This document shows positions 17,157 to 25,471 of a stretch of DNA of 47,675 nt, one piece after another; position 1 is the stretch's first letter, and every line of letters begins with the position of its first letter. Origin of the DNA: Xanthobacteraceae bacterium (GTDB taxonomy: Bacteria; Pseudomonadota; Alphaproteobacteria; Rhizobiales; Xanthobacteraceae); the NCBI GenBank assembly GCA_028290465.1, contig JAQGJU010000028.1, positions 1 to 47,675 on the forward strand. Direction: 5' to 3'. The translations under genes were made by a program, and so were the position numbers. Below the pieces are notes generated by a model that saw nothing but the letters and a program-made list of their open reading frames with translations, was not told the DNA's origin and did no database searches.

Positions 17157-17636
17157 CTACTGCGGCCGCAGCCGCATGAACACCTGACGCTTGCACTCGG
17201 CGACCAGCTTGTCGTCCTGGTTATAGGCGCGGTGGTGAAACTCGACGATGCCGGCGCCGGGGCGCGACGCGGACTCGCGCTTGCCGATGATATCGGTGCT
17301 GCAATGGATGGTGTCGTTCTCGAACAGCGGATGCGGGAATTTGACGTCCGTCATGCCCAGATTGGCGATGGTCGTCCCGACCGTCATGTCGGAGACCTGG
17401 ATGCCGATCATCAGGCCGAGCGTGAACAGCGAATTCATTAGCGGCTGGCCCCACTCGGTCTCCTGCTCGCAGAAATGCCGGTCGATGTGCAGCGGCTGCG
17501 GGTTCAGGGTCATGTTGGAGAACAACATGTTGTCCATCTGGGTGACGGTGCGGGTCAACGGGTGCTCATAGCGCCGCCCGACCTCCAGATCCTCGAAATA
17601 CAGCCCGCCGCGCTTATGCCGCACTGCGTCCGCCAT
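17157..17636 (-). CDS. MaoC-like hydratase
   Basis: A 159-residue hot-dog-fold protein of the MaoC/(R)-enoyl-CoA hydratase group. The expected core is seen: FEDLEVGRRYEHPLTRTVT, then NPQPLHIDRHFCE (the hydratase Asn-Pro-His stretch), and VKFPHPLFENDTIH. It probably hydrates an enoyl-CoA and shares an operon with the CitE-like lyase downstream. GGGAGAA precedes the ATG at 17636. A dispersed repeat ends 13 bp upstream. It may be closest to mesaconyl-CoA hydratase-type proteins, which is an inference. Confidence 0.85.
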   Translation of the reverse strand: MADAVRHKRGGLYFEDLEVGRRYEHPLTRTVTQMDNMLFSNMTLNPQPLHIDRHFCEQETEWGQPLMNSLFTLGLMIGIQVSDMTVGTTIANLGMTDVKFPHPLFENDTIHCSTDIIGKRESASRPGAGIVEFHHRAYNQDDKLVAECKRQVFMRLRPQ

Positions 17637-17649
17637 GGCGTTCTCCCTC

Positions 17650-17698
17650 GAGCATGATCCCGAAAAGTGGGAACCGGTTTTCGGACAAGATCATGCTC
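17650..17698. repeat. Dispersed palindromic repeat (Rhizobiales type), copy 2
   Basis: The ends are inverted repeats gagcatgatc / gatcatgctc around cgaaaagtgggaaccggttttcgga, almost the same sequence as the element at 4412-4460. It lies directly upstream of the MaoC gene. Confidence 0.85.
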
Positions 17699-17725
17699 GC
17701 TTCATGCAGCCGGCACGGTCCCTTG

Positions 17726-17740
17726 TTAACCCTCCGTTTA
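17726..17740. promoter_or_regulatory. Candidate CtrA box before the lytic transglycosylase gene
   Basis: The sequence is TTAA, seven bases, TTTA, one mismatch from the CtrA consensus TTAA-N7-TTAA. It ends 66 bp before the ATG at 17807. Cell-wall enzymes and flagellar genes are common CtrA targets in alphaproteobacteria, so the location is plausible. Confidence 0.4.
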
Positions 17741-17806
17741 CCACACTGGTGAATGGTCGGAAGGCCCGAACCCGCGCCGCGCGGTGTTCTGGGTCGGGAC
17801 CCATTT

Positions 17807-18979
17807 ATGCGCGCCGACGCCGTCAGCACCGCCACGCCGGCTCACAATGTCGCCGGCGCCATCCGTCAGGCGGCGGGCGCCACCGGCACCAGTTTCGACT
17901 ATCTGCTGGCCACCGCGCAGGTCGAATCCGGCCTCAATCCGACCGCCTCGGCTTCGACCTCGTCGGCCAAGGGCCTGTTCCAGTTCATCGACCAGACTTG
18001 GCTCGGCACCATCAAGGACGCCGGCGCCAGCCTCGGCTATGGCGCCTATGCGGACGCCATCACCAAGACCCCGTCCGGCCGCTTCGAGGTCAGCGACCCG
18101 GCGCTCAAGAGCGAAATCCTCAATCTGCGCCACGACCCGACCGCCAACGCGGCGATGGCCGGCGCCTTCACCAAGCACAATGGCGAAGTCCTCAGCGAGC
18201 GGCTCGGCCGCGCACCCAGCGAGGGCGAACTGTACATGGCGCATTTCCTCGGACCGGGCGGCGCCTCGAAGCTGATCGCGCTGGCCGAGTCGAGCCCGAA
18301 CGCCACCGCGGCCGCTGCGTTTCCGAGCGCCGCCGCCTCCAACCGCCCGATCTTCTACGACAAGCAGGGCGGCGCACGCAGCGTGTCGCAGGTCTATGGC
18401 GTGCTGAACGGACGCTATGACGTCGCCCGCGCGGCGCCGCCGGCCGGCGTCAGCCAGACGGCGGCGTTCAGCGTGCCGAGCGCGACTAAAGCCATTGCCA
18501 CCGCGGCGCCGGTCACCGTGCCCGACACCGCGGCGCTGACCAGCGCCTATGCGGACGCCAGCCCGATCCCAGTGCCGATGACCCGTTTCGCCGATGGCGG
18601 GCCGGTGTTCCACGGCCTGTTTCGTGACGACGGTCCGCGCGGCGCGGTGTCGCCGGTGGTCGCAGGTCTGTGGGGCGGTCCAGCCGCCGCGAACGGTGTG
18701 ACGGCAATTCCGGACGTATCGGCGCCCCGCGCGACGCCGGTCGTCGCAGCTCCCGCAACACCGGATGTCGAAGCGTCCGTCGCGCCGGCCGCCGAAGCCC
18801 CCATGACGGCGAGCGGCATCAGTGCCGGCGGCGCCATGCCGAGCTTCACGTCATTCATCGCGCCGTCGTTCGCTCCGGCAACGTCTGCGAAGCCGGCCGC
18901 CAAGGATGCGGCGAACGATAGCGGGCTCGACATGCTCAACGATCTGGCACGCCGTCTGCGGTCGCTGTTCGGCGGTTAA
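17807..18979 (+). CDS. Lytic transglycosylase (SLT) domain protein
   Basis: A 390-residue protein with an N-terminal SLT-type domain (about 15-150): catalytic E40 in AQVESGLNP, then SSAKGLFQFIDQTW and YMAHFLGPGGA. The rest is a low-complexity Ala/Pro/Thr tail. It lacks a clear signal peptide, unusual for a peptidoglycan-cleaving enzyme, which suggests export by another route (for example the flagellar system). The ATG at 17807 is preferred; one at 17753 adds 18 residues that also do not form a signal. A CtrA-like box lies upstream. Confidence 0.8.
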   Translation: MRADAVSTATPAHNVAGAIRQAAGATGTSFDYLLATAQVESGLNPTASASTSSAKGLFQFIDQTWLGTIKDAGASLGYGAYADAITKTPSGRFEVSDPALKSEILNLRHDPTANAAMAGAFTKHNGEVLSERLGRAPSEGELYMAHFLGPGGASKLIALAESSPNATAAAAFPSAAASNRPIFYDKQGGARSVSQVYGVLNGRYDVARAAPPAGVSQTAAFSVPSATKAIATAAPVTVPDTAALTSAYADASPIPVPMTRFADGGPVFHGLFRDDGPRGAVSPVVAGLWGGPAAANGVTAIPDVSAPRATPVVAAPATPDVEASVAPAAEAPMTASGISAGGAMPSFTSFIAPSFAPATSAKPAAKDAANDSGLDMLNDLARRLRSLFGG

Positions 18980-19032
18980 GTCGTCGCCTCCACATTAATA
19001 AATCAGCAATAATTACAAAGATTTATGGTGAA

Positions 19033-19047
19033 CCACTTGTTAAGTGG
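19033..19047. promoter_or_regulatory. Inverted repeat in AT-rich promoter region of the DUF2336 gene
   Basis: A perfect inverted repeat CCACTT-GTT-AAGTGG lies in an AT-rich stretch (about 18990-19050) between the transglycosylase stop and the DUF2336 start. It could be an operator; no known regulator is assigned. Confidence 0.3.
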
Positions 19048-19128
19048 AACACGTTAGACTGATTTTTGTCGGGGCGAGGCCTCGGCGCCGTGTTGCGGCA
19101 GTAAGTGTTTGGTTCGAGTGGTCTCGTC

Positions 19129-20316
19129 ATGATCGTTCGTCAGTTCCTTCATTGGTTGGGCACCGCCCCGAATGGCGAGCGGGCCGATGCCACAAGCGCG
19201 CTGGCGCGGGCTTATCTTTACTCCGAGCTTTCTCCCGACGACCTTGCCGCCGCCGAAGGCGCGATGCTGATGCTGCTCGACGACCCGTCGCCGCTGGTCC
19301 GGCTGGCGATGGCCGAGGCGCTCGGCTCCAGCGACCGGGCGCCGGCCGCCATTATTCATGCGCTGGCTGGCGATCAGGCCGATGTCGCGGCGCCGGTGCT
19401 GCGGCGCTCACCGCTGCTGCTCGACGCTGATCTGGTCGATCTGGTCGCGACCGGATCGACCGACATCCAGGTGTCGATCGCGCACCGTGAAATTCTGCCG
19501 CGTTCGGTCGCGGCGGCGATCGCCGAAATCGGCGGTGCCGAAGCCTGCCTGGTGCTGATCGAAAGCCCGTTTGCTGACATTGCGCCGTTCTCGATCGACC
19601 GCATCGTCGCCCGCTTCGGCCACCTCGCGGCGATCCGCGAAATACTGCTGGCGCGCGACGATCTGGCGGTGCCGACCCGACAGGCGCTGGTCGCCAAGCT
19701 GTCGCAGACCCTGGCCAATTTCGTCACGGCGCGCGAATGGATCGAGCAGGATCGCGCCCAGCGCATCGCCAAGGAGGCCTGCGAGAAGGCTACCGTGGTG
19801 ATCGCGGCCGGAACCCCGCAGACAGAAGTGCGTCCGCTGATCCGCCATCTGCGCGAGACCGGACAACTCACCGCCGGCCTGGTGCTGCGCGCGCTGCTGT
19901 CCGGCAACATCGTGCTGTTCGAGGAGGCGCTGGCCGACTTGGCCGAAATGCCGCTCGCCCGCGTCGATGCGCTGGTGCACGACCGTGGCGGCGTCGGCTT
20001 CCGTGCGCTGTACGACCGCGCCGGCCTGCCGGCCTCGACCTATCCGGCGTTCCGCGAGGCCCTGATGGTGTTGCGCGAGGGTGGCTTCGCGGCCGAACCC
20101 GGTGGCGCCAGCCGGCTGAAGCGGCGGATGATCGAACGGGTGCTGACCGGCTGCGAGAGCCAGGCGCTCGGCGACATCGAGCCGCTGCTGATGCTGTTGC
20201 GGCGCTTCGCGACCGAAGCGGCGCGCGAAGAGGCCCGGATGTTCTGCACCGACTTGGTGGCCGAGGACGCGGTGCGCCTCGCGCTGGATCTACAGCCCGA
20301 ACTGGTCGCGGCGTAA
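19129..20316 (+). CDS. DUF2336 domain protein
   Basis: A 395-residue all-helical cytoplasmic protein of the DUF2336 family, largely restricted to alphaproteobacteria. The N-terminal half (LSPDDLAAAEGAMLMLLDDP, VRLAMAEALG) has HEAT-like repeats. There is no signal peptide or membrane segment. Starts at ATG 19129 or GTG 19105 are both possible; neither has a clear ribosome site. It lies between the lytic transglycosylase and the oppositely oriented response regulator/Hpt pair, and a Rho-independent terminator follows. Function is not known. Confidence 0.8.
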   Translation: MIVRQFLHWLGTAPNGERADATSALARAYLYSELSPDDLAAAEGAMLMLLDDPSPLVRLAMAEALGSSDRAPAAIIHALAGDQADVAAPVLRRSPLLLDADLVDLVATGSTDIQVSIAHREILPRSVAAAIAEIGGAEACLVLIESPFADIAPFSIDRIVARFGHLAAIREILLARDDLAVPTRQALVAKLSQTLANFVTAREWIEQDRAQRIAKEACEKATVVIAAGTPQTEVRPLIRHLRETGQLTAGLVLRALLSGNIVLFEEALADLAEMPLARVDALVHDRGGVGFRALYDRAGLPASTYPAFREALMVLREGGFAAEPGGASRLKRRMIERVLTGCESQALGDIEPLLMLLRRFATEAAREEARMFCTDLVAEDAVRLALDLQPELVAA

Positions 20317-20340
20317 TCTCGAAGCGAAGGCTTGCAAACG

Positions 20341-20372
20341 AAAAGGCCCGGCATTGACCGGGCCTTTTCTTT
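20341..20372 (+). terminator. Rho-independent terminator
   Basis: A perfect 11-bp stem (aaaaggcccgg / ccgggcctttt) with a six-base loop, followed by ctttatt. It lies 25 bp after the DUF2336 stop. The A-run on the left means it could also terminate the Hpt transcript from the other side. Confidence 0.9.
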
Positions 20373-20388
20373 ATTTGCGTGCCAATCT

Positions 20389-20967
20389 TTAGTCCTTCGG
20401 CACTAGCGGCGGTCCCATGCTGATGCTTTCCAGATATTCCGGCCGGTGCTGATTCTCGCGCACCAGGAAATCGTCGGTGACATTGCGCAGTTTGCCGGTC
20501 AGCCGGTCGGCGACGGCCTGCGCGTCGGAGCGGGCATATTCGCGGATGATCGCCCGCACCGCATCGACGTGCTGATCGATCAGCGCTATCGGGATACGGT
20601 TCAGTTCGGGCGAATGCTCGATCAGCCGGCACAGGCTGTCGGCCACGGCGGCGACCGCCGGAAAGCCGAAGGTCGCGGCCTCGCCCTTGATGTCATGCGC
20701 AACGTGAAAAAGCGCCTCACGTGTCGTGTCGTTGAAGCCGGATTTACGCACCGCATCGCGTGCGTCCGACAGCCGCTCGCATTCGGTGTCCATCCAGCTC
20801 GAGAACTCGCCGGAAAGCTGCGCCAGCGCCTGTTCGGCGCGCGCCACCGGATCGTCGATCGGGCTCTTGGAGTCCGACATCGCGCCGCGCAGCTTGTTCG
20901 GCGGCGTGATGACTTCATAGTCCGCGTAGGTCGTTACGGCGGGCGTTTCGCTTTTTTTTACGGCCAT
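20389..20967 (-). CDS. Hpt domain phosphotransfer protein
   Basis: A 192-residue protein with a histidine phosphotransfer helix bundle. The phosphorylated residue is H91 in VAHDIKGEAATFGF, followed by the conserved basic and glycine positions. The first 40 residues are a variable lead. Hpt proteins relay phosphate between a hybrid kinase and a response regulator. The response regulator gene lies 14 bp upstream in the same operon, so they are likely partners. GAGGAA precedes the ATG at 20967. No hybrid kinase is in the window. Confidence 0.88.
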   Translation of the reverse strand: MAVKKSETPAVTTYADYEVITPPNKLRGAMSDSKSPIDDPVARAEQALAQLSGEFSSWMDTECERLSDARDAVRKSGFNDTTREALFHVAHDIKGEAATFGFPAVAAVADSLCRLIEHSPELNRIPIALIDQHVDAVRAIIREYARSDAQAVADRLTGKLRNVTDDFLVRENQHRPEYLESISMGPPLVPKD

Positions 20968-20981
20968 GGGTGTTCCTCGCC

Positions 20982-21527
20982 TCAACCTTCGACCTTGACC
21001 TTTTCCAGCAGCGCTTCCTGCCGGATGGTTTCCGCCTTGCCGCCTTTGCGCCGTTCCGGGCCGATATGATTGTGGTTCGTGCTGCGGCGCCGGTCGGGGC
21101 CGAAATAGCTCTTGGTCTTGATGAACGGGCGCGGATTGGCCACGACGTTGAGAATGCGCTGGTACAGGCTCTTAGCCGAGATCGGCTTGGCCAGGAATTC
21201 GGTGACGCCGGCATCCCGCGCCGAGATGATGCGCTTCTTTTCGGAATGGCCGGTCAGCATGATGATCGGCACATAGGGATTGCCGTTGGCGCCCGGCTGC
21301 CGGATCATCTGGGTCAGTTCCAGCCCGTCGAAAATCGGCATCGCCCAGTCGGTGATCACGATGTCCGGCATGTAATGGGTGAAGGCCTCGAGGCCGCCGG
21401 CGCCGTCTTCCGCTTCGTACACTTCGCGGGTGCCGAAACCATGCAGCAGCGTGCGCAGAATACGGCGCATGTGTGCGTTGTCGTCGATCACAAGGAAGCG
21501 CAGCCGATTGAAGTCGATGCGGATCAT
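20982..21527 (-). CDS. Response regulator, receiver domain with short basic tail
   Basis: A 181-residue response regulator. The receiver domain (8-130) has the acidic pair D15D16, phospho-acceptor D60 in ITDWAMP, T92 and K114 in FLAKPIS. The remaining 50 residues are basic, with two similar FGPDRRR/IGPERRK motifs and no DNA-binding fold, so output is probably by protein contact. It starts an operon with the Hpt gene. A perfect CtrA-type box lies 67-81 bp upstream, suggesting cell-cycle control. The ATG at 21527 opens the domain directly. Confidence 0.92.
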   Translation of the reverse strand: MIRIDFNRLRFLVIDDNAHMRRILRTLLHGFGTREVYEAEDGAGGLEAFTHYMPDIVITDWAMPIFDGLELTQMIRQPGANGNPYVPIIMLTGHSEKKRIISARDAGVTEFLAKPISAKSLYQRILNVVANPRPFIKTKSYFGPDRRRSTNHNHIGPERRKGGKAETIRQEALLEKVKVEG

Positions 21528-21875
21528 GACGCGCCCAAAGCGCACCGGATCGGCGTGATCGCGCGCGCAGACCCGCAAACTACGGAATCGTCGTTAATGT
21601 CGGGTTAAGCGGTATTTTGGGGCGCAGAGCGTATCCAGCGCCGTGAAATCGATGCGCTGACGCAAGCCGCGGTGGTATCGACCAGATTAGCCGTGCGTCT
21701 TGTGTGGCGCTTAGCCTGTCAATTGATCGCGTTTTTCAAAGCGGCGCGAAGCGCGAGATTAATCTTAATTCGTCTTGTTTCCATCAAGCGCCGCTTCGAC
21801 ATGTAAGCTTTTATCCGAAATGTTTAGTCAACCGTCCCCATTGCGCGGGGCGACATTCAGGTCCGAAATCGAGCC
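21528..21875. other. Divergent intergenic region, 348 bp
   Basis: The gap separates the response regulator start (minus strand) from the FAD oxidoreductase start (plus strand). It carries the CtrA-type box at 21594-21608 near the left end and a more AT-rich stretch around 21715-21840 that probably holds the promoter of the oxidoreductase gene. I see no coding sequence or RNA gene. Confidence 0.5.
21594..21608. promoter_or_regulatory. Perfect CtrA-type box before the response regulator/Hpt operon
   Basis: TTAA, exactly seven bases, TTAA: a full match to the consensus for CtrA, the master cell-cycle regulator of alphaproteobacteria. It is centred about 74 bp upstream of the response regulator start codon and is the best of the CtrA-like matches in the window. 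Confidence 0.55.
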
Positions 21876-23150
21876 ATGTTGCAAATATTGAACAGCGGCG
21901 CCTTGCGCGACGACTGCGACGTCGCGGTGATCGGGGCCGGTCCATACGGGTTATCGGTCGCGGCGCATCTCGCCTCTGCAGGCGTCGCGACGCGTACGTT
22001 CGGCGACGCGATGTCGTTCTGGCGGGGCCAGATGCCCAAGGGCATGAAGCTGCGCTCGCCATGGAATGCCAGCCACCTTGCCGATCCGCAGGGTGCGCTC
22101 AGCCTCGACAGCTATGTCGGTGAACGGGGCGAGGTACGGCATGAGCCGCTGCCGCTCGAAGATTTCGTCGATTACGGCGCTTGGTTTCAACGCCGCGCCG
22201 TGCCCGATCTCGATCTCCGCAAGGTGGTTCGCGTCGAAGCAGCCGATCCCGGCTTCCGCCTGGCGCTGGAGGATGGCGACGTCGTGCAGGCCCGCCGCGT
22301 GGTGGTCGCGATGGGACTGGCGAATCAGGACTTCCGGCCGGCTCCGTTCGATGGCCAGTCGGAGTCATTGGTCAGCCACACCATCCATCACGCCGACCTC
22401 GGCGTGTTCCGCGGCAAGCGGGTCGCCGTGATCGGACGCGGCCAGAGCGCGTGCGAATCTGCCGGGCTGATGAATACGGCCGGCGCCGAGGTCGAACTGA
22501 TCGCGCGTGGCGACATCAACTGGCTGGGCGGCGCGGCCGGCAACGCGCCAAGCACGCTGCGCCGGCGGCTGCGTGAGCACCTGTCGGCACCGTCCGCGGT
22601 CGGACCATTCCCGCTCGACTGGCTGGTCGAATGGCCGGGACTTCTGCATGTGCTGCCGAGCGACCTGCGCCAGACGATCAGCAGGCGCAGTCTACGCGCG
22701 GGTGCCGCCTCATGGGTCCGGCCATCCTTCGACGGCGTAACGGTCCGGGCCGGCCGTCAGGTCGTCGACCTCAAGATCGCCGGTCCGCGCGTCACGCTAG
22801 AATTCGATGAAGGGCAGGGCGTCTACGATCACGTGCTGCTGGCGACCGGCTATCGCATCGACGTCGCGCGCATCGGCATCCTGGCGCCGGTGCTGCTGGA
22901 TCGTGTCGTCCGCGTCGACGGATCGCCGGTCCTCAACGCCGGATTCGAATCGAGCGTGCCGGGTCTGCATTTTGTCGGCGCCAGCGCGGTCGGGAGCTTC
23001 GGGCCACTGATGCGATTCATCTGCGGCGCCGGTTTCGCGGCCCGCGCTGTGACGCGCGCGGCGCGCGGGCGTCGGGGCACGCTCACGGATGGCGCGCCGC
23101 ATGCGATACGGGGCGCCGACCGCGCTGGCGCGATGTCGCCGCGGCCTTAA
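21876..23150 (+). CDS. FAD-dependent oxidoreductase (flavin monooxygenase-like)
   Basis: A 424-residue flavoprotein. The FAD-binding dinucleotide fold starts at D15 (AVIGAGPYGLSVAAHL, G20xGPxG) and a second NAD(P)-type fold follows at about 183 (VAVIGRGQSACESAGL). LLATGYRIDV near the C-terminus is the typical ATG motif of this class. Overall it resembles flavin-dependent N-hydroxylases and monooxygenases that use NADPH. It lies 19 bp before an ATP-grasp gene, which suggests one pathway. The last 40 residues are a variable Arg/Ala-rich tail. Substrate unknown. Confidence 0.85.
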   Translation: MLQILNSGALRDDCDVAVIGAGPYGLSVAAHLASAGVATRTFGDAMSFWRGQMPKGMKLRSPWNASHLADPQGALSLDSYVGERGEVRHEPLPLEDFVDYGAWFQRRAVPDLDLRKVVRVEAADPGFRLALEDGDVVQARRVVVAMGLANQDFRPAPFDGQSESLVSHTIHHADLGVFRGKRVAVIGRGQSACESAGLMNTAGAEVELIARGDINWLGGAAGNAPSTLRRRLREHLSAPSAVGPFPLDWLVEWPGLLHVLPSDLRQTISRRSLRAGAASWVRPSFDGVTVRAGRQVVDLKIAGPRVTLEFDEGQGVYDHVLLATGYRIDVARIGILAPVLLDRVVRVDGSPVLNAGFESSVPGLHFVGASAVGSFGPLMRFICGAGFAARAVTRAARGRRGTLTDGAPHAIRGADRAGAMSPRP

Positions 23151-23169
23151 GCGAACAGCGTACCTCGCC

Positions 23170-24420
23170 ATGAACATTCGAGCTCATCCGATCAGCTGCA
23201 CGCTGGCGCGCTCCGCCGACATTCCGGGCGCCGTCGTGCTTGGCGGCGCGCATGGCAGCCTTGATGTGGTTCGAAGCCTTGGCCGTCGCGGCATCCCGGT
23301 GGCCTTTGTCACCAACGATCATCCGCTGCCGCAATATTCCCGCTACGCGCTCCGCAGCTTCACCTGGGCCGGGCCCGAGCATCGCGATGCCGCATCGGCG
23401 CTCCAGTCCCTGGCGCGCGCCCACGGACTGGAACGCTGGCTGCTGATCGTCGGCGGCGACGCCGAGTTGACGCTGGTGGCGCAGCATCATGAACAATTGT
23501 CGGCTACCTTCCGGCTGACCTCGCCGCCCTGGGAAACAGCGCGCTGGGCCGCCGACAAACGGCTGACCTATGAACGTGCGGCGTCGCTCGGGATCGACGC
23601 GCCGTCCAGTTATTTCCCGCGCGGCCGCGATGACATCCTGCGGCTCGACTGCCGCTTTCCGGTGATCCTCAAGCCGACCATGCGTGAGGCCCGCAATGCC
23701 TTCACCCTGGCCAAGGCCTGGCGCGCCGATGATCGCGCCGCGCTGCTCGCATACTATGACGCGGCCGAAGCCCTGGTCGGTGCAAAGGCGATCGTGGTGC
23801 AGGAACTGATCCAGGGTACCGGCACGGCGCAGTATTCCTATGCGGCGGTATGGAACCGCGGCCAGCCGGTCGCCTCGCTCACCGCGCGCCGGGCGCGGCA
23901 GTTTCCGATCGATTTCGGCTATTCCAGCACGCTGGTTGAAACCATCGTGCGGCCGGACGTCGAACAGGCCGCGGAGCGTTTTCTGCGCTCGCTCGATTAC
24001 AGCGGGCCGGTCGAGATCGAGTTCAAATACGACGCCGCCGACGGCCGCACCAAGATTCTCGACGTAAATGCACGGCTTTGGACCTGGAGCGCGCTCGGCG
24101 CGGCGGCCGGCGTCGATTTTGGCCATGTCCTATGGCGGATCGCCCGGGGCGAAGCCGTCGAGGCAGCGCGTGGCCGTCCCGGCGTGCGCTGGATGCATCT
24201 GTCGCGCGATCTGGTCGCCGCAAGCCAGGAGATGATGCGCGGCACACTGTCGGTCCGCGACTATCTGCGCACGCTTGGCGGCCCGACCACCTTCGCGGCC
24301 TTCGCCAGCGACGATCCGATGCCGGGCCTGGTCGAACTGCCGATGGCACTGACGCGCGCCGCGATCCGCCGGTTGCCGCTGCTGGCCGGCAAGCGTTTCA
24401 AAAGCAAGTCGGCCGCGTGA
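23170..24420 (+). CDS. ATP-grasp carboxylate-amine ligase-like protein
   Basis: A 416-residue ATP-grasp enzyme. After an N-terminal Rossmann-like part (GAVVLGGAHGSLDVVRSLGRRG) comes the ATP-grasp fold: FPVILKPTM (lysine that binds ATP), IVVQELIQGTG, VEIEFKYD and ILDVNARLWTW, with the metal-binding Glu and Asn. Such enzymes join a carboxylate to an amine or thiol through an acyl-phosphate. The ATG at 23170 is preferred; an overlapping frame begins at 23089. Only 19 bp separate it from the FAD oxidoreductase. The substrates are not known. Confidence 0.85.
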   Translation: MNIRAHPISCTLARSADIPGAVVLGGAHGSLDVVRSLGRRGIPVAFVTNDHPLPQYSRYALRSFTWAGPEHRDAASALQSLARAHGLERWLLIVGGDAELTLVAQHHEQLSATFRLTSPPWETARWAADKRLTYERAASLGIDAPSSYFPRGRDDILRLDCRFPVILKPTMREARNAFTLAKAWRADDRAALLAYYDAAEALVGAKAIVVQELIQGTGTAQYSYAAVWNRGQPVASLTARRARQFPIDFGYSSTLVETIVRPDVEQAAERFLRSLDYSGPVEIEFKYDAADGRTKILDVNARLWTWSALGAAAGVDFGHVLWRIARGEAVEAARGRPGVRWMHLSRDLVAASQEMMRGTLSVRDYLRTLGGPTTFAAFASDDPMPGLVELPMALTRAAIRRLPLLAGKRFKSKSAA

Positions 24421-24454
24421 ACGTACGGCGCGACGTGGTGGCGCGAGCCGGAAT

Positions 24455-25234
24455 TCAATATCCGAACTGCTCGCGGAGAATCCGCTCGTCCAGGCTGTGG
24501 CCGGGATCGAACAGCATGTGCATCGAGATGCCGTGATCCATGCGGATGTCGACGGCCCGCACGGCCCGTACCTCGTCATGGTCGGCGACCGCCGCGACCG
24601 GGCGCTTGTCGGCTTCCAGCACCTCGACCGTGACCTGCGCGGTATCGGGCAGCAGCGCGCCGCGCCAGCGCCTCGGCCGGAACGCGCTCATCGGGGTCAG
24701 GGCCATCAACGGGGCATTGATCGGTATGATCGGCCCTTGGGCCGACAGATTGTACGCCGTCGAGCCGGCCGGCGTCGCGACCAGCACGCCGTCGGACACC
24801 AACTCAGGCAGCCGCACCTGCCCGTCGACCAGGATGCGCAGCCGCGCCGCCTGATAGGTCTGGCGGAACAGCGACACCTCGTTGATGGCATGGTGCTGCC
24901 GGATATTGCCGTCGGCGTCGTGCGCCCGCATCAGCAGCGGATGGATCAGGGTGGTTTTCGCCGCTGCCAGACGCTCGTGCAGCGCGTCTTCGGAGAAATC
25001 GTTCATCAGGAAGCCGACCGTGCCGCGGTGCATGCCGTAGATCGGCGTTGCCGTATTCATGTGGCGGTGCAGGGTCTGTAGCATCAGGCCGTCGCCGCCG
25101 AGCGCCACCACGACATCGGCGGTGGCGGCCTCCGCGTCACCATAGCGCGCGACCAACCGCGCCCGCGCCGCCACGGCCTCGGGCGCCGTGCTGGCGACGA
25201 AGGCAATCCGCTCATATCGGGGGGCAGGGCTCAT
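24455..25234 (-). CDS. nadK: NAD kinase
   Basis: A 259-residue NAD kinase that makes NADP from NAD and ATP. The GGDG motif is at 46-49, followed by INEVSLFR and the diagnostic [19 protein letters not shown]. Length is at the short end, as is common in Rhizobiales. It is transcribed away from the cutA remnant, whose start lies 74 bp off. Starts at GTG or ATG further upstream are not supported by the alignment of the first beta strand (ERIAFVAS). Confidence 0.95.
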   Translation of the reverse strand: MSPAPRYERIAFVASTAPEAVAARARLVARYGDAEAATADVVVALGGDGLMLQTLHRHMNTATPIYGMHRGTVGFLMNDFSEDALHERLAAAKTTLIHPLLMRAHDADGNIRQHHAINEVSLFRQTYQAARLRILVDGQVRLPELVSDGVLVATPAGSTAYNLSAQGPIIPINAPLMALTPMSAFRPRRWRGALLPDTAQVTVEVLEADKRPVAAVADHDEVRAVRAVDIRMDHGISMHMLFDPGHSLDERILREQFGY

Positions 25235-25307
25235 TGCGGAATACGGCTCATGGCGGAAAAGGGCTCATGGGGTTTGGGCGGTGCCCGCACCGAACGGAGG
25301 CTTGGAC

Positions 25308-25418
25308 ATGGAACGATCAGATTTGGAGCGCGTCGTTTTCGTCTACACGGCCTATCCGTCCTTTGTCGAGGCGGAGATGGCCGGGCGGGGGCTGGTGGAG
25401 CGGCGGTTGGCGGCCTGA
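25308..25418 (+). pseudogene. cutA: Truncated cutA (N-terminal 36 codons)
   Basis: The 36 codons from ATG 25308, after a GGAGG site, encode a recognisable CutA1 start: VVFVYTAYPSFVEAEMAGRG, then LVERRLAA. In intact CutA proteins RRLAA is followed by CVNI and about 65 more residues. Here a TGA follows at once and no continuation is seen in any frame before the antitoxin region, so the 3' two thirds are lost. CutA1 proteins are trimeric and linked to metal tolerance. Promoter and ribosome site look intact, which suggests recent loss. Confidence 0.75.
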
Positions 25419-25424
25419 ACGCAA

Positions 25425-25442
25425 TATGAGTTTATACTCATA
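25425..25442. promoter_or_regulatory. Operator-like palindrome of the antitoxin gene
   Basis: A perfect 7-bp inverted repeat TATGAGT-TTAT-ACTCATA lies six bases after the cutA remnant and 29 bp before the antitoxin ATG. Type II antitoxin genes of the HigA/XRE group are often autoregulated through such palindromes. The toxin gene that would usually lie between operator and antitoxin is absent. Confidence 0.6.
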
Positions 25443-25471
25443 AGCCGACGATTTAAGAAGGAGAGCAAGCG

